From: Methanosarcina sp. DH2
GTDB lineage: Archaea; Halobacteriota; Methanosarcinia; Methanosarcinales; Methanosarcinaceae
NCBI RefSeq assembly: GCF_020804225.1
Contig: NZ_WJBI01000001.1
Location: forward strand, 831,201-895,200
Length of the DNA: 64,000 nt
Direction of reading: 5' to 3'
The notes beneath the pieces are model-generated. The model saw only the letters and a list, made by a program, of their open reading frames with translations. It searched no databases and was not told the DNA's origin. Position 1 is the stretch's first letter, and the number at the start of each line of letters is the position of its first letter. Of the stretch, positions 7,156-16,575 are shown piece after piece. The position numbers and the translations under genes are program-made.

Positions 7156-9573
7156 TCAAAAAATCATAACATTAGGGGTATCTAAAATAATCCCCTTTTC
7201 ATCTGAATAAAGCTGCCTTGAACCACAACTTTTTGGAAGATATTCGACATCAAAACCATTTAGTTCGCAAAGATCGTCATGGATCAATGAATAAGTACTC
7301 TCATAAATGGATATTTTATACTGATTCAATTGGCGGAATAAATTTTTAATTTTGAAATTATATTCCCATTTATCCTTAGTTGATTTTCCATTCCTTTTAA
7401 TTTCACTAAGTTTATTAATAATTTGAGAACATTCTGGATCTGCTTCAATAATGACATCCTTCTTGAAAGCATAATCATTTTTAATCAATTCAAAGGAGTC
7501 TCTTAATTTTTTAAGGTCAAAATCCTTTATATGTTCAAGAATTTCTGTGGAAACGTCAGGACTCACTTTTTCAATAATCTTTTTTGCATAAGCTTCGTTA
7601 AGGGAATAAATATCTTTTTCCAGAATAATCTCTTTATCTCCAAGAATATCCTTAGTAATATCGGTCAAAAATGCAGGATAAATATAACTGTGATAATATA
7701 AACCAGTTTTTTCATTTTTTAACCGATATACATGAACTTCGCTAAACTCTTGACCTACTCCATTTCTGTTAGCTCTTCCTGCAGTTTGGTTTATTGAACT
7801 AAGAGGAGAAAAATCTCTGTAAACAACATCCATATCAATATCGACACCGGCTTCTATTAACTGTGTCGAAATAACCACTAATTTATCAGAACCATTCTTG
7901 ATGAATTTTATTTTATCAAGTCTTGCTTTTGGATATATTTCAGTAGAGAGATAAAGGCAATGTCTATCTGTATTTTTCTGAAGAAACTCAAATATTTCCT
8001 TTGAAGACTTGATCGTGTTCAGCACAATTAAAAAACTCTTATCTTCTCGGCTTTCAATATCTTCGATCAATATATCTTTGAAATCATCTAGAAAGATATC
8101 CTCGTGGATATGATTGCAGATCCTAATTCTGTTAAGATTTTCAAAATAAGCTTTCTTACCAGGTACAAGTTCATGTGCACCAATTAACAAAGGCATTGTT
8201 GCGGTTACAAAAATAAATTTGGTATTGTATTGTTTTGCCAGTAATTCAAAAAACTTCCGAACTACAGGATAAAATTTCTCATCCACTGCCTGTATTTCAT
8301 CAAGAATGATTATTGAATTTGCAAGTCGATTAAAGCGATGTGCTACGGAATTGTCTCCAACTTTAAAGATCGTATTGAACAATTGTACAAAAGTAGTCGT
8401 TATGATTTTACTCTGCCAATTATCGTAACAAAACCTAGCATCGTAATTTTTGTATTCTTTTTCACCAGATTCATATTTAATTTCAGAAAGAGAATGGTGT
8501 TTTAATATTTCCGTATCCTTAGGTTCCTCATCCATTCCCTGATTAAATTTAATTATGTTTACTAACTCATCATAATTTTGATCAATTATACTCATGTAAG
8601 GGAGAGAATATATGACCCGAGATTGCTCTCCATAAAGATCTTTAAGTTTGTCTGCAAGGCAAAAAGCAGAATAATAAGCAAGAAATGTTTTACCAGAACC
8701 CGTTGGAACATTAATTGAAAAAAAAGATTCAGAATTCAAATCAATAAGATCAAGCTCCTTTTTCATTTCCCCAAAGATCTCATCTCTTATTCTAAATATT
8801 TGGGAATCTGCAATTGCTGCATTCTTAGACAAAAGATTAGCACGAATATGATCTTTATATTTTTCAACAAACCAACAGGGTTTTTGAGTCGGCAATTTTG
8901 GTAACTCGGCAATCAACTGCATTTTGTCTGCGTTTAGTAAAAGGGAATACAAATAATTAAAATCTAAAGTGTCTTTCACGGAAAAATTATTTAATTTCCA
9001 TACTTTACGAAAATGTTTTTTCATTGTTTTTATATTAGTTTCATTAATGAAAGCAAAAAACTCATTTAAATCAAAACCATAAATTCTTTCAAGTTCAGTT
9101 TGACTAAATTTCTTAATATCCTCTATTTGCTCCTCAATGACACTATAATCGTCCATCAAATTAAACTCGTCACGGGCATCCTTCACACTCCCATGGTGTC
9201 GTTTCACGATTAAATAACCAAACAGTTTGTATTCCTCTGGAAGCCACCAGTAAGCAAAAATAGCAGACAAAAGAGCATGATTTTTATTTGGCCCAAAGAC
9301 TTTGTCTTTTTTCCCAAACTCCTCTTTTTCTTTTGCTTCCTGAAAAGCAAGATATTCCTGAAAAAAGGAAGTGGCTTTACCAAAATCATGAGCCATGCAG
9401 ATTTTTTTTATAACATCTCTCTTTTTATCATCCTGATTTTGAGAATCAAAGATATGAGTTGCTATGGAAGTAACTCCATCTAGATGATCTTTTAATGATT
9501 GATGAGGATGTGACTTCAAAGTAAAGTCATTATTCAAAGAAGAAAATGTTGTTGTCATCAACTTTATACACAT
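7156..9573 (-). CDS. cas3: CRISPR helicase-nuclease Cas3 (HD + SF2 helicase)
   Basis: An 805-residue protein with both Cas3 activities. The HD nuclease is at the N-terminus: His30, His62-Asp63 (MAHDFGK), His99 and His126/127. The SF2 helicase follows, with Walker A VPTGSGKT (289-296), DEIQ box at 425-428, VTATM (456-460) and motif VI QTAGRANRNG (596-605). It degrades target DNA once Cascade has bound. The start overlaps the cas5 3' end by 44 bp, and an AGGTGA sequence 11 nt before this ATG supports it; a second ATG lies five codons later. All key residues are intact. Confidence 0.97.
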   Translation of the reverse strand: MCIKLMTTTFSSLNNDFTLKSHPHQSLKDHLDGVTSIATHIFDSQNQDDKKRDVIKKICMAHDFGKATSFFQEYLAFQEAKEKEEFGKKDKVFGPNKNHALLSAIFAYWWLPEEYKLFGYLIVKRHHGSVKDARDEFNLMDDYSVIEEQIEDIKKFSQTELERIYGFDLNEFFAFINETNIKTMKKHFRKVWKLNNFSVKDTLDFNYLYSLLLNADKMQLIAELPKLPTQKPCWFVEKYKDHIRANLLSKNAAIADSQIFRIRDEIFGEMKKELDLIDLNSESFFSINVPTGSGKTFLAYYSAFCLADKLKDLYGEQSRVIYSLPYMSIIDQNYDELVNIIKFNQGMDEEPKDTEILKHHSLSEIKYESGEKEYKNYDARFCYDNWQSKIITTTFVQLFNTIFKVGDNSVAHRFNRLANSIIILDEIQAVDEKFYPVVRKFFELLAKQYNTKFIFVTATMPLLIGAHELVPGKKAYFENLNRIRICNHIHEDIFLDDFKDILIEDIESREDKSFLIVLNTIKSSKEIFEFLQKNTDRHCLYLSTEIYPKARLDKIKFIKNGSDKLVVISTQLIEAGVDIDMDVVYRDFSPLSSINQTAGRANRNGVGQEFSEVHVYRLKNEKTGLYYHSYIYPAFLTDITKDILGDKEIILEKDIYSLNEAYAKKIIEKVSPDVSTEILEHIKDFDLKKLRDSFELIKNDYAFKKDVIIEADPECSQIINKLSEIKRNGKSTKDKWEYNFKIKNLFRQLNQYKISIYESTYSLIHDDLCELNGFDVEYLPKSCGSRQLYSDEKGIILDTPNVMIF

Positions 9574-10225
9574 CCCTTTTTAGATCACCTATCAAACTGC
9601 ATGGATTGCCTTTTTTGAAAGCAAACAATATTTTTTCATAACTCGTATATTCCCTTTTTTCATTATTGCATACAGGAATATTGTCTGTAAACATCTGGTA
9701 ATCAGAATGTTGCAGTTTTATAAAACGTGAAGGAATGATACTCTCCACGCTGCCCGCTCTCCCTGCTATTTCTACATTGCATCGATTTTCATAAACCAGT
9801 TTTGCAATGTATTCACTTACACCCAAATAAGGAGTGAAAACAGGACTTTGGTTCATTAACCTCTTCTCAAGTTCATCAAGCTTATCAGGAAGCCACGATA
9901 TAAATATTCTATACTCTGGATCCCTCAGAAATTCGGCATTCACAGGGAAGTTAAACAGATCTTTTTCGGCCTTCATACTCACTAACTTCAGAACCTGCAT
10001 ATCCTTACGAACAGGAGAAAGCACTTGAATACCGATTCTTAGATCCAGAGTAGTTCTATAAATTTCAGTCTTGTCAATACCCATAACTGCTCCAATAAGC
10101 CCCTTTACAGCCGGAGGATGGATACACAAAAAAGTCAGAGCTGATGTAGTGGTATACGGTTTTCGAAATTTAGCGTATCCACTTTTTGCCCTAAAAACCA
10201 AGCAGTCCATCAAAGAACGCCTCAT
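9530..10225 (-). CDS. cas5: Cascade subunit Cas5 (Cas5b)
   Basis: A 231-residue RAMP protein that caps the 5' handle of crRNA in the Cascade complex. The N-terminal signature of I-B Cas5 is clear: FRAKSGYAKFRKPYTTTSA followed by PPAVKGLIGAVMG. Its start overlaps the cas7 stop by one base (TAATG) and its end overlaps cas3, pointing to translational coupling of the whole interference set. Length fits the family. Confidence 0.95.
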   Translation of the reverse strand: MRRSLMDCLVFRAKSGYAKFRKPYTTTSALTFLCIHPPAVKGLIGAVMGIDKTEIYRTTLDLRIGIQVLSPVRKDMQVLKLVSMKAEKDLFNFPVNAEFLRDPEYRIFISWLPDKLDELEKRLMNQSPVFTPYLGVSEYIAKLVYENRCNVEIAGRAGSVESIIPSRFIKLQHSDYQMFTDNIPVCNNEKREYTSYEKILFAFKKGNPCSLIGDLKRDVYKVDDNNIFFFE

Positions 10226-11100
10226 TAGAAGTCAATTACCTCAAAATCATCTCTTAGGTTGTCCACTCTAACGCTACTATGTTTAAATATGCGTATAGTG
10301 TCTATTGAATCTTTTTTACAATCATAATATTTGCAAAGTTTTTCAAGATCGAGAGTAACCTGGGAGATCTCTCTAACTCCCTCTGCCTCAGTATCAAAAT
10401 TTACATCAACATAATTGAGTTCACCATCAATTCTATGTTCTTTGTATACTACTTCAACCAATAATCTGGGCATCTGGTTTTTGGAAGTGCTCCTGTAATT
10501 AATTAGTCCATTAATCAAAGCTTTAGTGAACTCACTTAGGTCCTCATCACTAACTTCAATACCCTGTCTTTTTGCTGCATTATCATTATAAACAGCATAG
10601 GTTTTGAAAAGTGCATAAGGAGATATGTATTTGGACCAGATTGTAGACTGGCTCTTTCCTTCTCCACTTGCATAAGCAGAATTTCCCTGCATGAATTTTA
10701 TTTCTGCCGGATTGACTGATTTGCTCCACATCACTTGTAAAGGACCTGTAATATCATATTTGGGCTTTGTAATTACTGCACCAAATAACCTGACATCAAT
10801 ATACTCCTTTAAGAGATGGTTCGGCAGTTCAGCTTCTTTTACACCGGAATTTCCCATAATCTCTTTGATCAAATTAGTGCATGACATCACTTTTCCAGAA
10901 TCATCCTTTTTTGTGCGAACGAGCACGTTGTGACCCATTGACTGCCATTCATCCCTGATAAAACGCTTTATTCGAACATCGGAAACTTCAAGCTGACCTG
11001 TAATTTCATCATGTCGGGGTTTGTTGTCATTTAGCATATCCCCATTTGGATTTGCCATCGTACTGTCCCAAATTAGTAAGTATTCTCTTGTATTAGCCAT
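10225..11100 (-). CDS. cas7: Cascade backbone Cas7 (Cas7b/Csh2)
   Basis: A 291-residue Csh2-type protein, several copies of which coat the crRNA spacer. The N-terminus carries the family pattern WDSTMANPNGD and then VRIKRFIRDEW. Further conserved stretches are VRLFGAVITK and the late IFKHSSVRVDN. It joins cas8b upstream and cas5 downstream by one-base TAATG overlaps, so the three Cascade genes should be made at linked rates. Confidence 0.95.
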   Translation of the reverse strand: MANTREYLLIWDSTMANPNGDMLNDNKPRHDEITGQLEVSDVRIKRFIRDEWQSMGHNVLVRTKKDDSGKVMSCTNLIKEIMGNSGVKEAELPNHLLKEYIDVRLFGAVITKPKYDITGPLQVMWSKSVNPAEIKFMQGNSAYASGEGKSQSTIWSKYISPYALFKTYAVYNDNAAKRQGIEVSDEDLSEFTKALINGLINYRSTSKNQMPRLLVEVVYKEHRIDGELNYVDVNFDTEAEGVREISQVTLDLEKLCKYYDCKKDSIDTIRIFKHSSVRVDNLRDDFEVIDF

Positions 11101-12755
11101 TATTCATCATCTCCATTAATATCGATATCTTCACTCTTTGATTTTCCAATCCACTGCTGCATTCCCCAGAAGAAAATGTATTTAGCTTCATCACTTGAGA
11201 ATTTTCCATCACCTGTTCCCATCAGTTCTTTTGACGAAGAAATAAGATCTTTTAAATATCCTTTATTTTGCACCCCATATTTATACATCAATTCAGAGCA
11301 TTGATTTGAGAAATAAACAAAAGTCTTGAAATCATATTTTCTTCCGAAGAAGAAGTTCTTTTCTAAATATGATTCAGTATTTTGTTTTTCAGCTCCACCC
11401 TTGTATATTTTAGATTCATATATCATATTTCCATAAAGACGACCAAGCAAAAACCATGCTTTTTTAGATTCAAGATCGAAAAATTCTTTGTTTACATCAA
11501 AGAAATCTTCAATATTCTCGTATGTTGTCATATCGTAACCTCTATCATTTTGTTCAACAAAATTCCAACCCTTATCAAGACAACCACAGTCCACAAGGAA
11601 ACTATATACCCTATGGATCATGGACATACTTTCATACCCGTCAAAGTAGTCGTGTTTATACTTACTCATTGAATGGGAAAAGAAAAGATTTCGATTCAAA
11701 TTGTTTCCATGAAAAATAGCTTTCAGGAAATTTTTAGCCTCGTTTGTATTGAAGATTTCATTTTGTTTTGAAAAATCTCCAAGTAAATAAGCAAGTACCA
11801 ACCAGAGAGCCAGATTATTTCCCGACTTGGCCTTATACTTACGTTCAAGTTCTGCAATTTTTGTAAATCGAGAAGGTATCACGTCTCTTATGTGATAGGT
11901 TATTTTCCATTCTGATTTTTGCTTTGGCGCAGAAAAGAATACAATATCGACTTCAGTACCACAATTACCAATATTATCCATTACTTCATCTTCGTTTTCA
12001 CGAATATTCTCAAGAAGTGTCCTGCCTTTAAGGTTACCAATATTAGAGAATTCAAAAATTTCCTTTATTTCCTCATTATACATATGAGGCAAGAATAAAA
12101 TATCACTTCCTCCCCACCATGTATTGAGAAATGTGTTTACATGTTTTCTTCCATAAAGTATGTTAAAAATACAATCTTTACAAACACCATAAGATAAACC
12201 CTCTGTATTTGAGAAAATCCCTTTGTCATTTGTATAGCATTTATAGATGATGCTATCATACAGCGTGTCTGTGTGTATACCACACATCTGACAATTCCCA
12301 GAAGAAGATACTTTTTTTAATCCATTTTTTTCAATTTCATCCAGAAACTTATTTTTGGAGATATCTATTGGTTTTTGACCGTTTTTCATGAAAAATACTA
12401 CAAAATTTACTCCATCATATTCTTTGAGTTTTGAATCAAGCAACGACTTAACATCATTGAATCTATCAAGAGGAACATCAATAAATTTCAAACAATCTTC
12501 TATTTTGCTATCCTTCAGTGAGTCTTTTTTGAGAACACCGCCAATAAACCAGTTTCCTTGAGTAAATAGTAATCCATCCCTGAAAACATTTTTTTCAAAA
12601 TCTCTGGTATCGATTTTAACAGAATCACTGGAGATATCAACATCAATTATTAATTCATAATCTCCGTTCTCTTCCTTTTGCCATAAATCGACTAAGTCCT
12701 TTTCCCCTTCAATTTCTCGGACGGTCTTGCCTATATTGCAAATAGTTTCAATCAT
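11100..12755 (-). CDS. cas8b: Cascade large subunit Cas8b (Csh1)
   Basis: A 551-residue Csh1/TM1802-type large subunit, which in type I-B recognises the PAM and positions target DNA. A zinc-finger-like set is visible: Cys155-x2-Cys158 and Cys192-x2-Cys195. The rest is poorly conserved, as usual for Cas8, so the subtype call leans on the adjoining Csh2-type cas7 and Cas5b. It is the first gene of the operon; a purine-rich AGGA lies about 7 nt before the ATG. The C-terminus is acidic. Confidence 0.9.
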   Translation of the reverse strand: MIETICNIGKTVREIEGEKDLVDLWQKEENGDYELIIDVDISSDSVKIDTRDFEKNVFRDGLLFTQGNWFIGGVLKKDSLKDSKIEDCLKFIDVPLDRFNDVKSLLDSKLKEYDGVNFVVFFMKNGQKPIDISKNKFLDEIEKNGLKKVSSSGNCQMCGIHTDTLYDSIIYKCYTNDKGIFSNTEGLSYGVCKDCIFNILYGRKHVNTFLNTWWGGSDILFLPHMYNEEIKEIFEFSNIGNLKGRTLLENIRENEDEVMDNIGNCGTEVDIVFFSAPKQKSEWKITYHIRDVIPSRFTKIAELERKYKAKSGNNLALWLVLAYLLGDFSKQNEIFNTNEAKNFLKAIFHGNNLNRNLFFSHSMSKYKHDYFDGYESMSMIHRVYSFLVDCGCLDKGWNFVEQNDRGYDMTTYENIEDFFDVNKEFFDLESKKAWFLLGRLYGNMIYESKIYKGGAEKQNTESYLEKNFFFGRKYDFKTFVYFSNQCSELMYKYGVQNKGYLKDLISSSKELMGTGDGKFSSDEAKYIFFWGMQQWIGKSKSEDIDINGDDE

Positions 12756-13067
12756 TTTTATTCCTGCAGTAAGGTATTTTCGTTAATTATATCAGTGACA
12801 TCTGTTTGAGTTATACTCCTCAATGTCTTTCATTCCTAAGACAAAGGAAATCAAATCTGAATATAATTATTTGGTAGAAGACCACATCAGATATGTAATA
12901 ATATTCCGTTTTCAAATCCAACCCTTAACTTGTAAACCCTAAACATTCATTTTCAACACTATATATATACGTTTCTAATTTAAATTATATTAATTAATAG
13001 ATAATACAAACTAGCCTATATGCTGCATAGTAAAGCATATAACCAACCCCACAATAATAAGCATCTA
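12756..13067. promoter_or_regulatory. Divergent control region between cas operon and csa3
   Basis: About 310 bp of AT-rich DNA separate the divergent cas8b and csa3 starts. TATA-like candidates on the minus strand for cas8b lie near 12785-12793 and 12860-12870. On the plus strand, for csa3, they lie near 12960-12969 and 12979-12995. I cannot choose between them. If Csa3 regulates the cas genes, its operator should be here. Confidence 0.5.
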
Positions 13068-13670
13068 ATGCCAAAACTCACACTCATCTCCACAATCTAT
13101 TCTTTTGAGCCTGTTATTATTTGTGTGACTAGGCTTTCCCCTTCAAAAATTATACTTCTTTCAGAAGAAGGAGCGGTTGAAAAGAAGTTGCAGTCCGAAG
13201 ATATAATTGAAAAAACTTTTAAAAACGCTCTTGAAGTTGAAAAAAAATATACTGCTCTTTATGACACCGTCAGAGTAGCAAAAGATGTTGCTGAACTGAT
13301 TGAAAAGGAACACGATAGGGGTAACCAGGTTATTGTGAACGTCTCAGGAGGCCGGAAGCCGCAGGCTTTTGGGGCGCTTTTTGGGGCATATGCGAGAAAC
13401 GATATGGTACAGAGAATCGTTTACGTGACCGAAGAAGACAATTTGATGATTGATTTTCCGGTGCTGAGCTTCAACCTCTCAGAAACCAAGAAACTGATAC
13501 TTGAAGAGATTCAGAAAGGGGGTTCCTCGGTTTCTAAGATTGCGGCAACTGCCGGAATTTCTAAAGGGATGACTTACAACCACCTCAGAGAGCTCAAATC
13601 GATGGGATATATTGCAGACGGGGACAGCGGATACGTAATAACTGATGCAGGAAGAATTGCCTCAATTTAA
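13068..13670 (+). CDS. csa3: CARF-HTH regulator Csa3
   Basis: A 200-residue protein joining an N-terminal CARF domain to a C-terminal winged helix. The CARF nucleotide-binding loop is visible as NVSGGRKPQAFGALFGAYAR. The helix-turn-helix reads VSKIAATAGISKGMTYNHLREL, followed by a wing. Csa3 proteins bind cyclic oligonucleotides and activate or repress cas genes and spacer uptake in archaea. It is divergent from the cas operon. An upstream in-frame ATG at 13020 would add 16 residues unlike the family, so I chose 13068, where the beta strand LTLISTIYSF begins. Confidence 0.9.
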   Translation: MPKLTLISTIYSFEPVIICVTRLSPSKIILLSEEGAVEKKLQSEDIIEKTFKNALEVEKKYTALYDTVRVAKDVAELIEKEHDRGNQVIVNVSGGRKPQAFGALFGAYARNDMVQRIVYVTEEDNLMIDFPVLSFNLSETKKLILEEIQKGGSSVSKIAATAGISKGMTYNHLRELKSMGYIADGDSGYVITDAGRIASI

Positions 13671-14195
13671 CAGCCTGGGCAAAAAATATAAGAATTGAAT
13701 TAAAAAGCCCTGTTTAACGAAAATAACTATTACCACCTCTCGTCCCAACTTATCACATTTTCACATTATATCTCAAGAAATAAAAATAAAGACTCTCAGA
13801 TGCAATACATTATCAGGCGAAGCATAGAACAGGCAGGTGTGAGTTAAACTTTCTCATTAAAACTTAGGTAGTGCTAAATCTGTATCATTACTGGACAAAT
13901 AGACAAAAATACTTGTGAAGACATTCATTTAATTGGCAGACAGACAAAGCTTGCATCAATGGATCCGCCTGCAGACCAGACTGCTGGCAAATATATGGGA
14001 ATAAAAACCAGGGAATATGGGGGAGAAAGGGGCTCATAGATGTAGTATGGGGGTACTGCATCGGAAAAACTCCCTGCTCCCTTCAATCTTCTTTATCTTT
14101 AGTCTCAGAAGTTTTCGATCTTTTTGCCTTAAACTGCTCCTGTACTGTTTCCGATTTGCAGGAGGTTTCTGTCACGGTTTTTTTGTTTCCTCTTT
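13671..14195. other. Intergenic region without recognised gene
   Basis: 525 bp between convergent csa3 and the AlkD-like gene. It shows T-runs suited to archaeal termination, but no RNA gene or conserved protein. A frame of about 40 codons ending near 14029 has no start signal or recognisable relative. Confidence 0.5.
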
Positions 14196-14933
14196 TTATT
14201 TTTTCATAGCTTCAGCCCGCAGGTCTGCAGGGAATTTTTCGATTGCGTACCTGAGGGAAGTTCTGGGCATTTCCTTTTTATTTTTCATGACATAATCGAA
14301 GACTTCCTGCTGGTGGGGTTTGCTGGCTTCTTTCAGCATCCAGCCGTAGCCTTTCCGGACAAGGTCGTCTTTATCTGTGAGGAGGAGGTCTGAGATTTCA
14401 AATATTTCAGGCAGGAAAAGGCCTTTTCTTGCGGGCAGGACAAGGGTCACGGCTGACGCCCGCCTGAGCCAGCGGTTGTCCGACTGTGTCCAGAGCTTGA
14501 GGTTTTCAATGTAGGACGGGAATTTTTCAATAAAAGAGCCAACTGTGTGGTTGCAGAGAGTGTCGCACTTCGCCCAGTTGTTAACGTAGCTTTTGACCCA
14601 GTGCTCAAAAACAGAAAAGTCAGCTTCGGTGTATTCGGCTCTTACCTCGTATGCCCATTCGAAGGCGATGTAGGCTTCCTCGCAGTAGTCCGACTGCAGG
14701 AGTTCTTCACACAGGAGAAATATATTTATTTTCTTTGCCTGCCCTGCCTGCTTCAGCTCCCTAAAATAGTCTTTCGCGATTTTTCCGACAGTAGAAGTCT
14801 TGACTCCGTAGCATTTCACCTCTTCTTTAAAAAAGCGGGAACAGCTATTTTTTGTATTTTCATCAACATTTTCGATTAAATCTTTTCTGATCCTGGCTAT
14901 AATATCGGCTTGCACAGTTGTATATTTAATCAA
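14196..14933 (-). CDS. DNA alkylation repair protein, AlkD-like
   Basis: A 245-residue all-helical HEAT-like repeat protein of the AlkD family, which excises positively charged alkylated bases such as N3- and N7-alkylpurines. Typical segments are the N-terminal SRFFKEEVKCYGVKTSTV, then NWAKCDTLCNHTVG, WLRRASAVTLVLPAR and KGYGWMLKEASK with the aromatic/Asp residues lining the DNA groove. Length is as expected. It is a single gene, convergent with csa3; no operon partner is seen. Confidence 0.88.
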   Translation of the reverse strand: MIKYTTVQADIIARIRKDLIENVDENTKNSCSRFFKEEVKCYGVKTSTVGKIAKDYFRELKQAGQAKKINIFLLCEELLQSDYCEEAYIAFEWAYEVRAEYTEADFSVFEHWVKSYVNNWAKCDTLCNHTVGSFIEKFPSYIENLKLWTQSDNRWLRRASAVTLVLPARKGLFLPEIFEISDLLLTDKDDLVRKGYGWMLKEASKPHQQEVFDYVMKNKKEMPRTSLRYAIEKFPADLRAEAMKK

Positions 14934-15157
14934 AGGTGTTACTTATATTTTGTTTTTCTACCCATATCGTGCTTTCAGGCGTAAGAAATAGCCAGGTACC
15001 AGGATGGACAGGTAAGAAAAAAAGTTTGCTGGTCCGTGTGCCTGTCAGGATGAAAAACTAAAAAGAAAGTAGGAGAGAAAGTGGGAAAGAAAGTGGGAAA
15101 GAGAAGTGGAAAAGAAAAATAAGGAAGAAAGGTAGAGAAGGAAAATAGAGAAGAAAA

Positions 15158-15469
15158 GTGGGGAAGAGAAGTGGGGAAAAGAAATGGGGAAGAGAAGTGG
15201 GAAAGAGATGTGGGGAAGAGAAGTGGGGAAAAGAAATGGGGAAGAGAAGTGGGAAAGAGATGTGGGGAAGAGAAGTGGGAAAGAGATGTGGGGAAGAGAA
15301 GTGGGGAAAAGAAATGGGGAAGAGAAGTGGGAAAGAGATGTGGGGAAGAGAAGTGGGAAAGAGATGTGGGGAAGAGAAGTGGGGAAAAGAAATGGGGAAG
15401 AGAAGTGGGAAAGAGATGTGGGGAAGAGAAGTGGGGAAGAGAAGTGGGAAAGAGAAGTGGGAAAGAAAA
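15158..15469. repeat. 13-bp minisatellite, 24 units, purine-rich
   Basis: Twenty-four consecutive 13-base units of the form RTGGGRAARAGAW. Four unit types (A GTGGGGAAGAGAA, B GTGGGGAAAAGAA, C ATGGGGAAGAGAA, D GTGGGAAAGAGAT) follow the order ABCD ABCD AD ABCD AD ABCD AA, then two degenerate units. Looser copies extend left to about 15060. No unit contains a stop in any forward frame, so all three forward frames stay open. The plus strand is almost pure G/A. Confidence 0.95.
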
Positions 15470-15496
15470 ATCGGAGAGGCGTTAAAAACATTTTTC

Positions 15497-16015
15497 ATGA
15501 GGGAAGCTCAATTTTCCATTATGCCTCGAGTAAAGATTCGCCCTCAGGAACTATCCGATGCCGAGCGTCTTTTTGAAATTCTTATGTACACTGACCTGGA
15601 GTTTATAGAAATTCCGGTAGAAACCCTTGAGGATGAAAAGCGATTTCTGAAGCTGAATGAGGTAAAAAAGAAAACCAATTTTGAACATAATTATTCAATC
15701 CTCTTTGACGGAAAACTTGTAGGAGCCTGCGGGATAAGGATCGACCAGCATAGGCCGTGGATTGGGGAAATCGGTTATCTTGTGGATAAGGCTTATCACG
15801 GGCAGGGAATTGCAACCGAAGCTGTAAGTCAGCTTGAAAAAATTGGTTTTGGTGAACTGAAATTACAGAGGATTGTTATCCTTATGGATATTCGAAACCT
15901 CGCAAGTGAACAGGTTGCCCGGAAATGCGGGTATGAAAAAGAAGGGATCGCAAAAAAAGTTCACAGGATCAGGAAAGAGTACTACGACTGTTTCGTATAT
16001 TCCAAAACCAGGTAA
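15497..16015 (+). CDS. GNAT-family N-acetyltransferase (RimJ/RimL type)
   Basis: A 172-residue acetyltransferase with the GNAT fold. Motif A (EIGYLVDKAYHGQGIATEAV) holds the Q/G-x-G-x-A acetyl-CoA loop, and motif B follows at about residues 125-150 (IRNLASEQVARKCGYEKEG). This subgroup acetylates protein N-termini or small amines. The frame stays open leftward through the minisatellite, which could add about 110 repeat-encoded residues. I place the start at ATG 15497 (a second ATG lies at 15521) because the fold begins right after it. Confidence 0.85.
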   Translation: MREAQFSIMPRVKIRPQELSDAERLFEILMYTDLEFIEIPVETLEDEKRFLKLNEVKKKTNFEHNYSILFDGKLVGACGIRIDQHRPWIGEIGYLVDKAYHGQGIATEAVSQLEKIGFGELKLQRIVILMDIRNLASEQVARKCGYEKEGIAKKVHRIRKEYYDCFVYSKTR

Positions 16016-16215
16016 GCAATAGGGCAGCAGCAGGGTAACAGCAGAGCCGGATGCAGAAAATGAGTAAATAAGCAGCAGTGGGCAACAAATAAGCAACAGG
16101 TGAGCAACAATCGGCGAGCAGTAACAGGTGAGAAGTAATACAGGGCTCAGATCAACCAGTGAGGAAAAAATAAAAAGAGAGGAAAAAAGGCCTGAATTAC
16201 AGGGTCTGCAAAAAC
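16016..16215. repeat. Degenerate short repeats rich in AGCAACAG
   Basis: Between the convergent GNAT gene and the membrane-protein gene, variants of AAGCAACAGGTGAGCAA recur irregularly (about 16015-16140). No gene is visible. Confidence 0.5.
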
Positions 16216-16575
16216 TCAGACCAGCCCAAGAGTCTCTATAAGGCTGCTCCCGTACCAAACGACCATAAGGTTGTTTACAGTGACAAGGATACCTACGGAT
16301 TCAATAATATGTTTTGTAAGTTCCCAGCGTCCCTTTGACGTTTTTATTACCGGAGCTACGTAAAAGAGCAAAAGGACGAATGCAACTTTTATAAGCAGGA
16401 GATGGTAAATTCCATACTTTTCCAGGATCATTGCAGGAACAGGGTTATATTCTGTGCCAAACGGCAGGGCATAAAAAGTAGAAGCCCAGTCCCCTATCAC
16501 ATAGAAAAGAATAATAAAACGGATATCGTACAGATAAGACCTGAACGAACTCCGAATATAGCTAACTTCCAACAA
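16216..16575 (-). CDS. Small membrane protein, DUF5658-like
   Basis: A 119-residue protein with three likely transmembrane helices at about residues 18-37, 56-77 and 89-110. The first includes the pattern GDWASTFYAL and is followed by a loop with EYNPVPAMILEKYG. These features resemble small archaeal DUF5658 proteins, whose function is unknown. It stands alone. No signal or metal site is seen. Confidence 0.6.
   Translation of the reverse strand: MLEVSYIRSSFRSYLYDIRFIILFYVIGDWASTFYALPFGTEYNPVPAMILEKYGIYHLLLIKVAFVLLLFYVAPVIKTSKGRWELTKHIIESVGILVTVNNLMVVWYGSSLIETLGLV

Noticed and set aside
14017..14295. Plus-strand frame rich in Phe/Ser/Leu overlapping the AlkD-like 3' end
   Set aside because: Overlaps a real gene, has low-complexity hydrophobic sequence and no RBS.
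15045..15498. Reverse-strand frames rich in Phe/Pro/Ser over the minisatellite
   Set aside because: They are the pyrimidine strand of the 13-bp repeat, which lacks stops; no RBS or family likeness.
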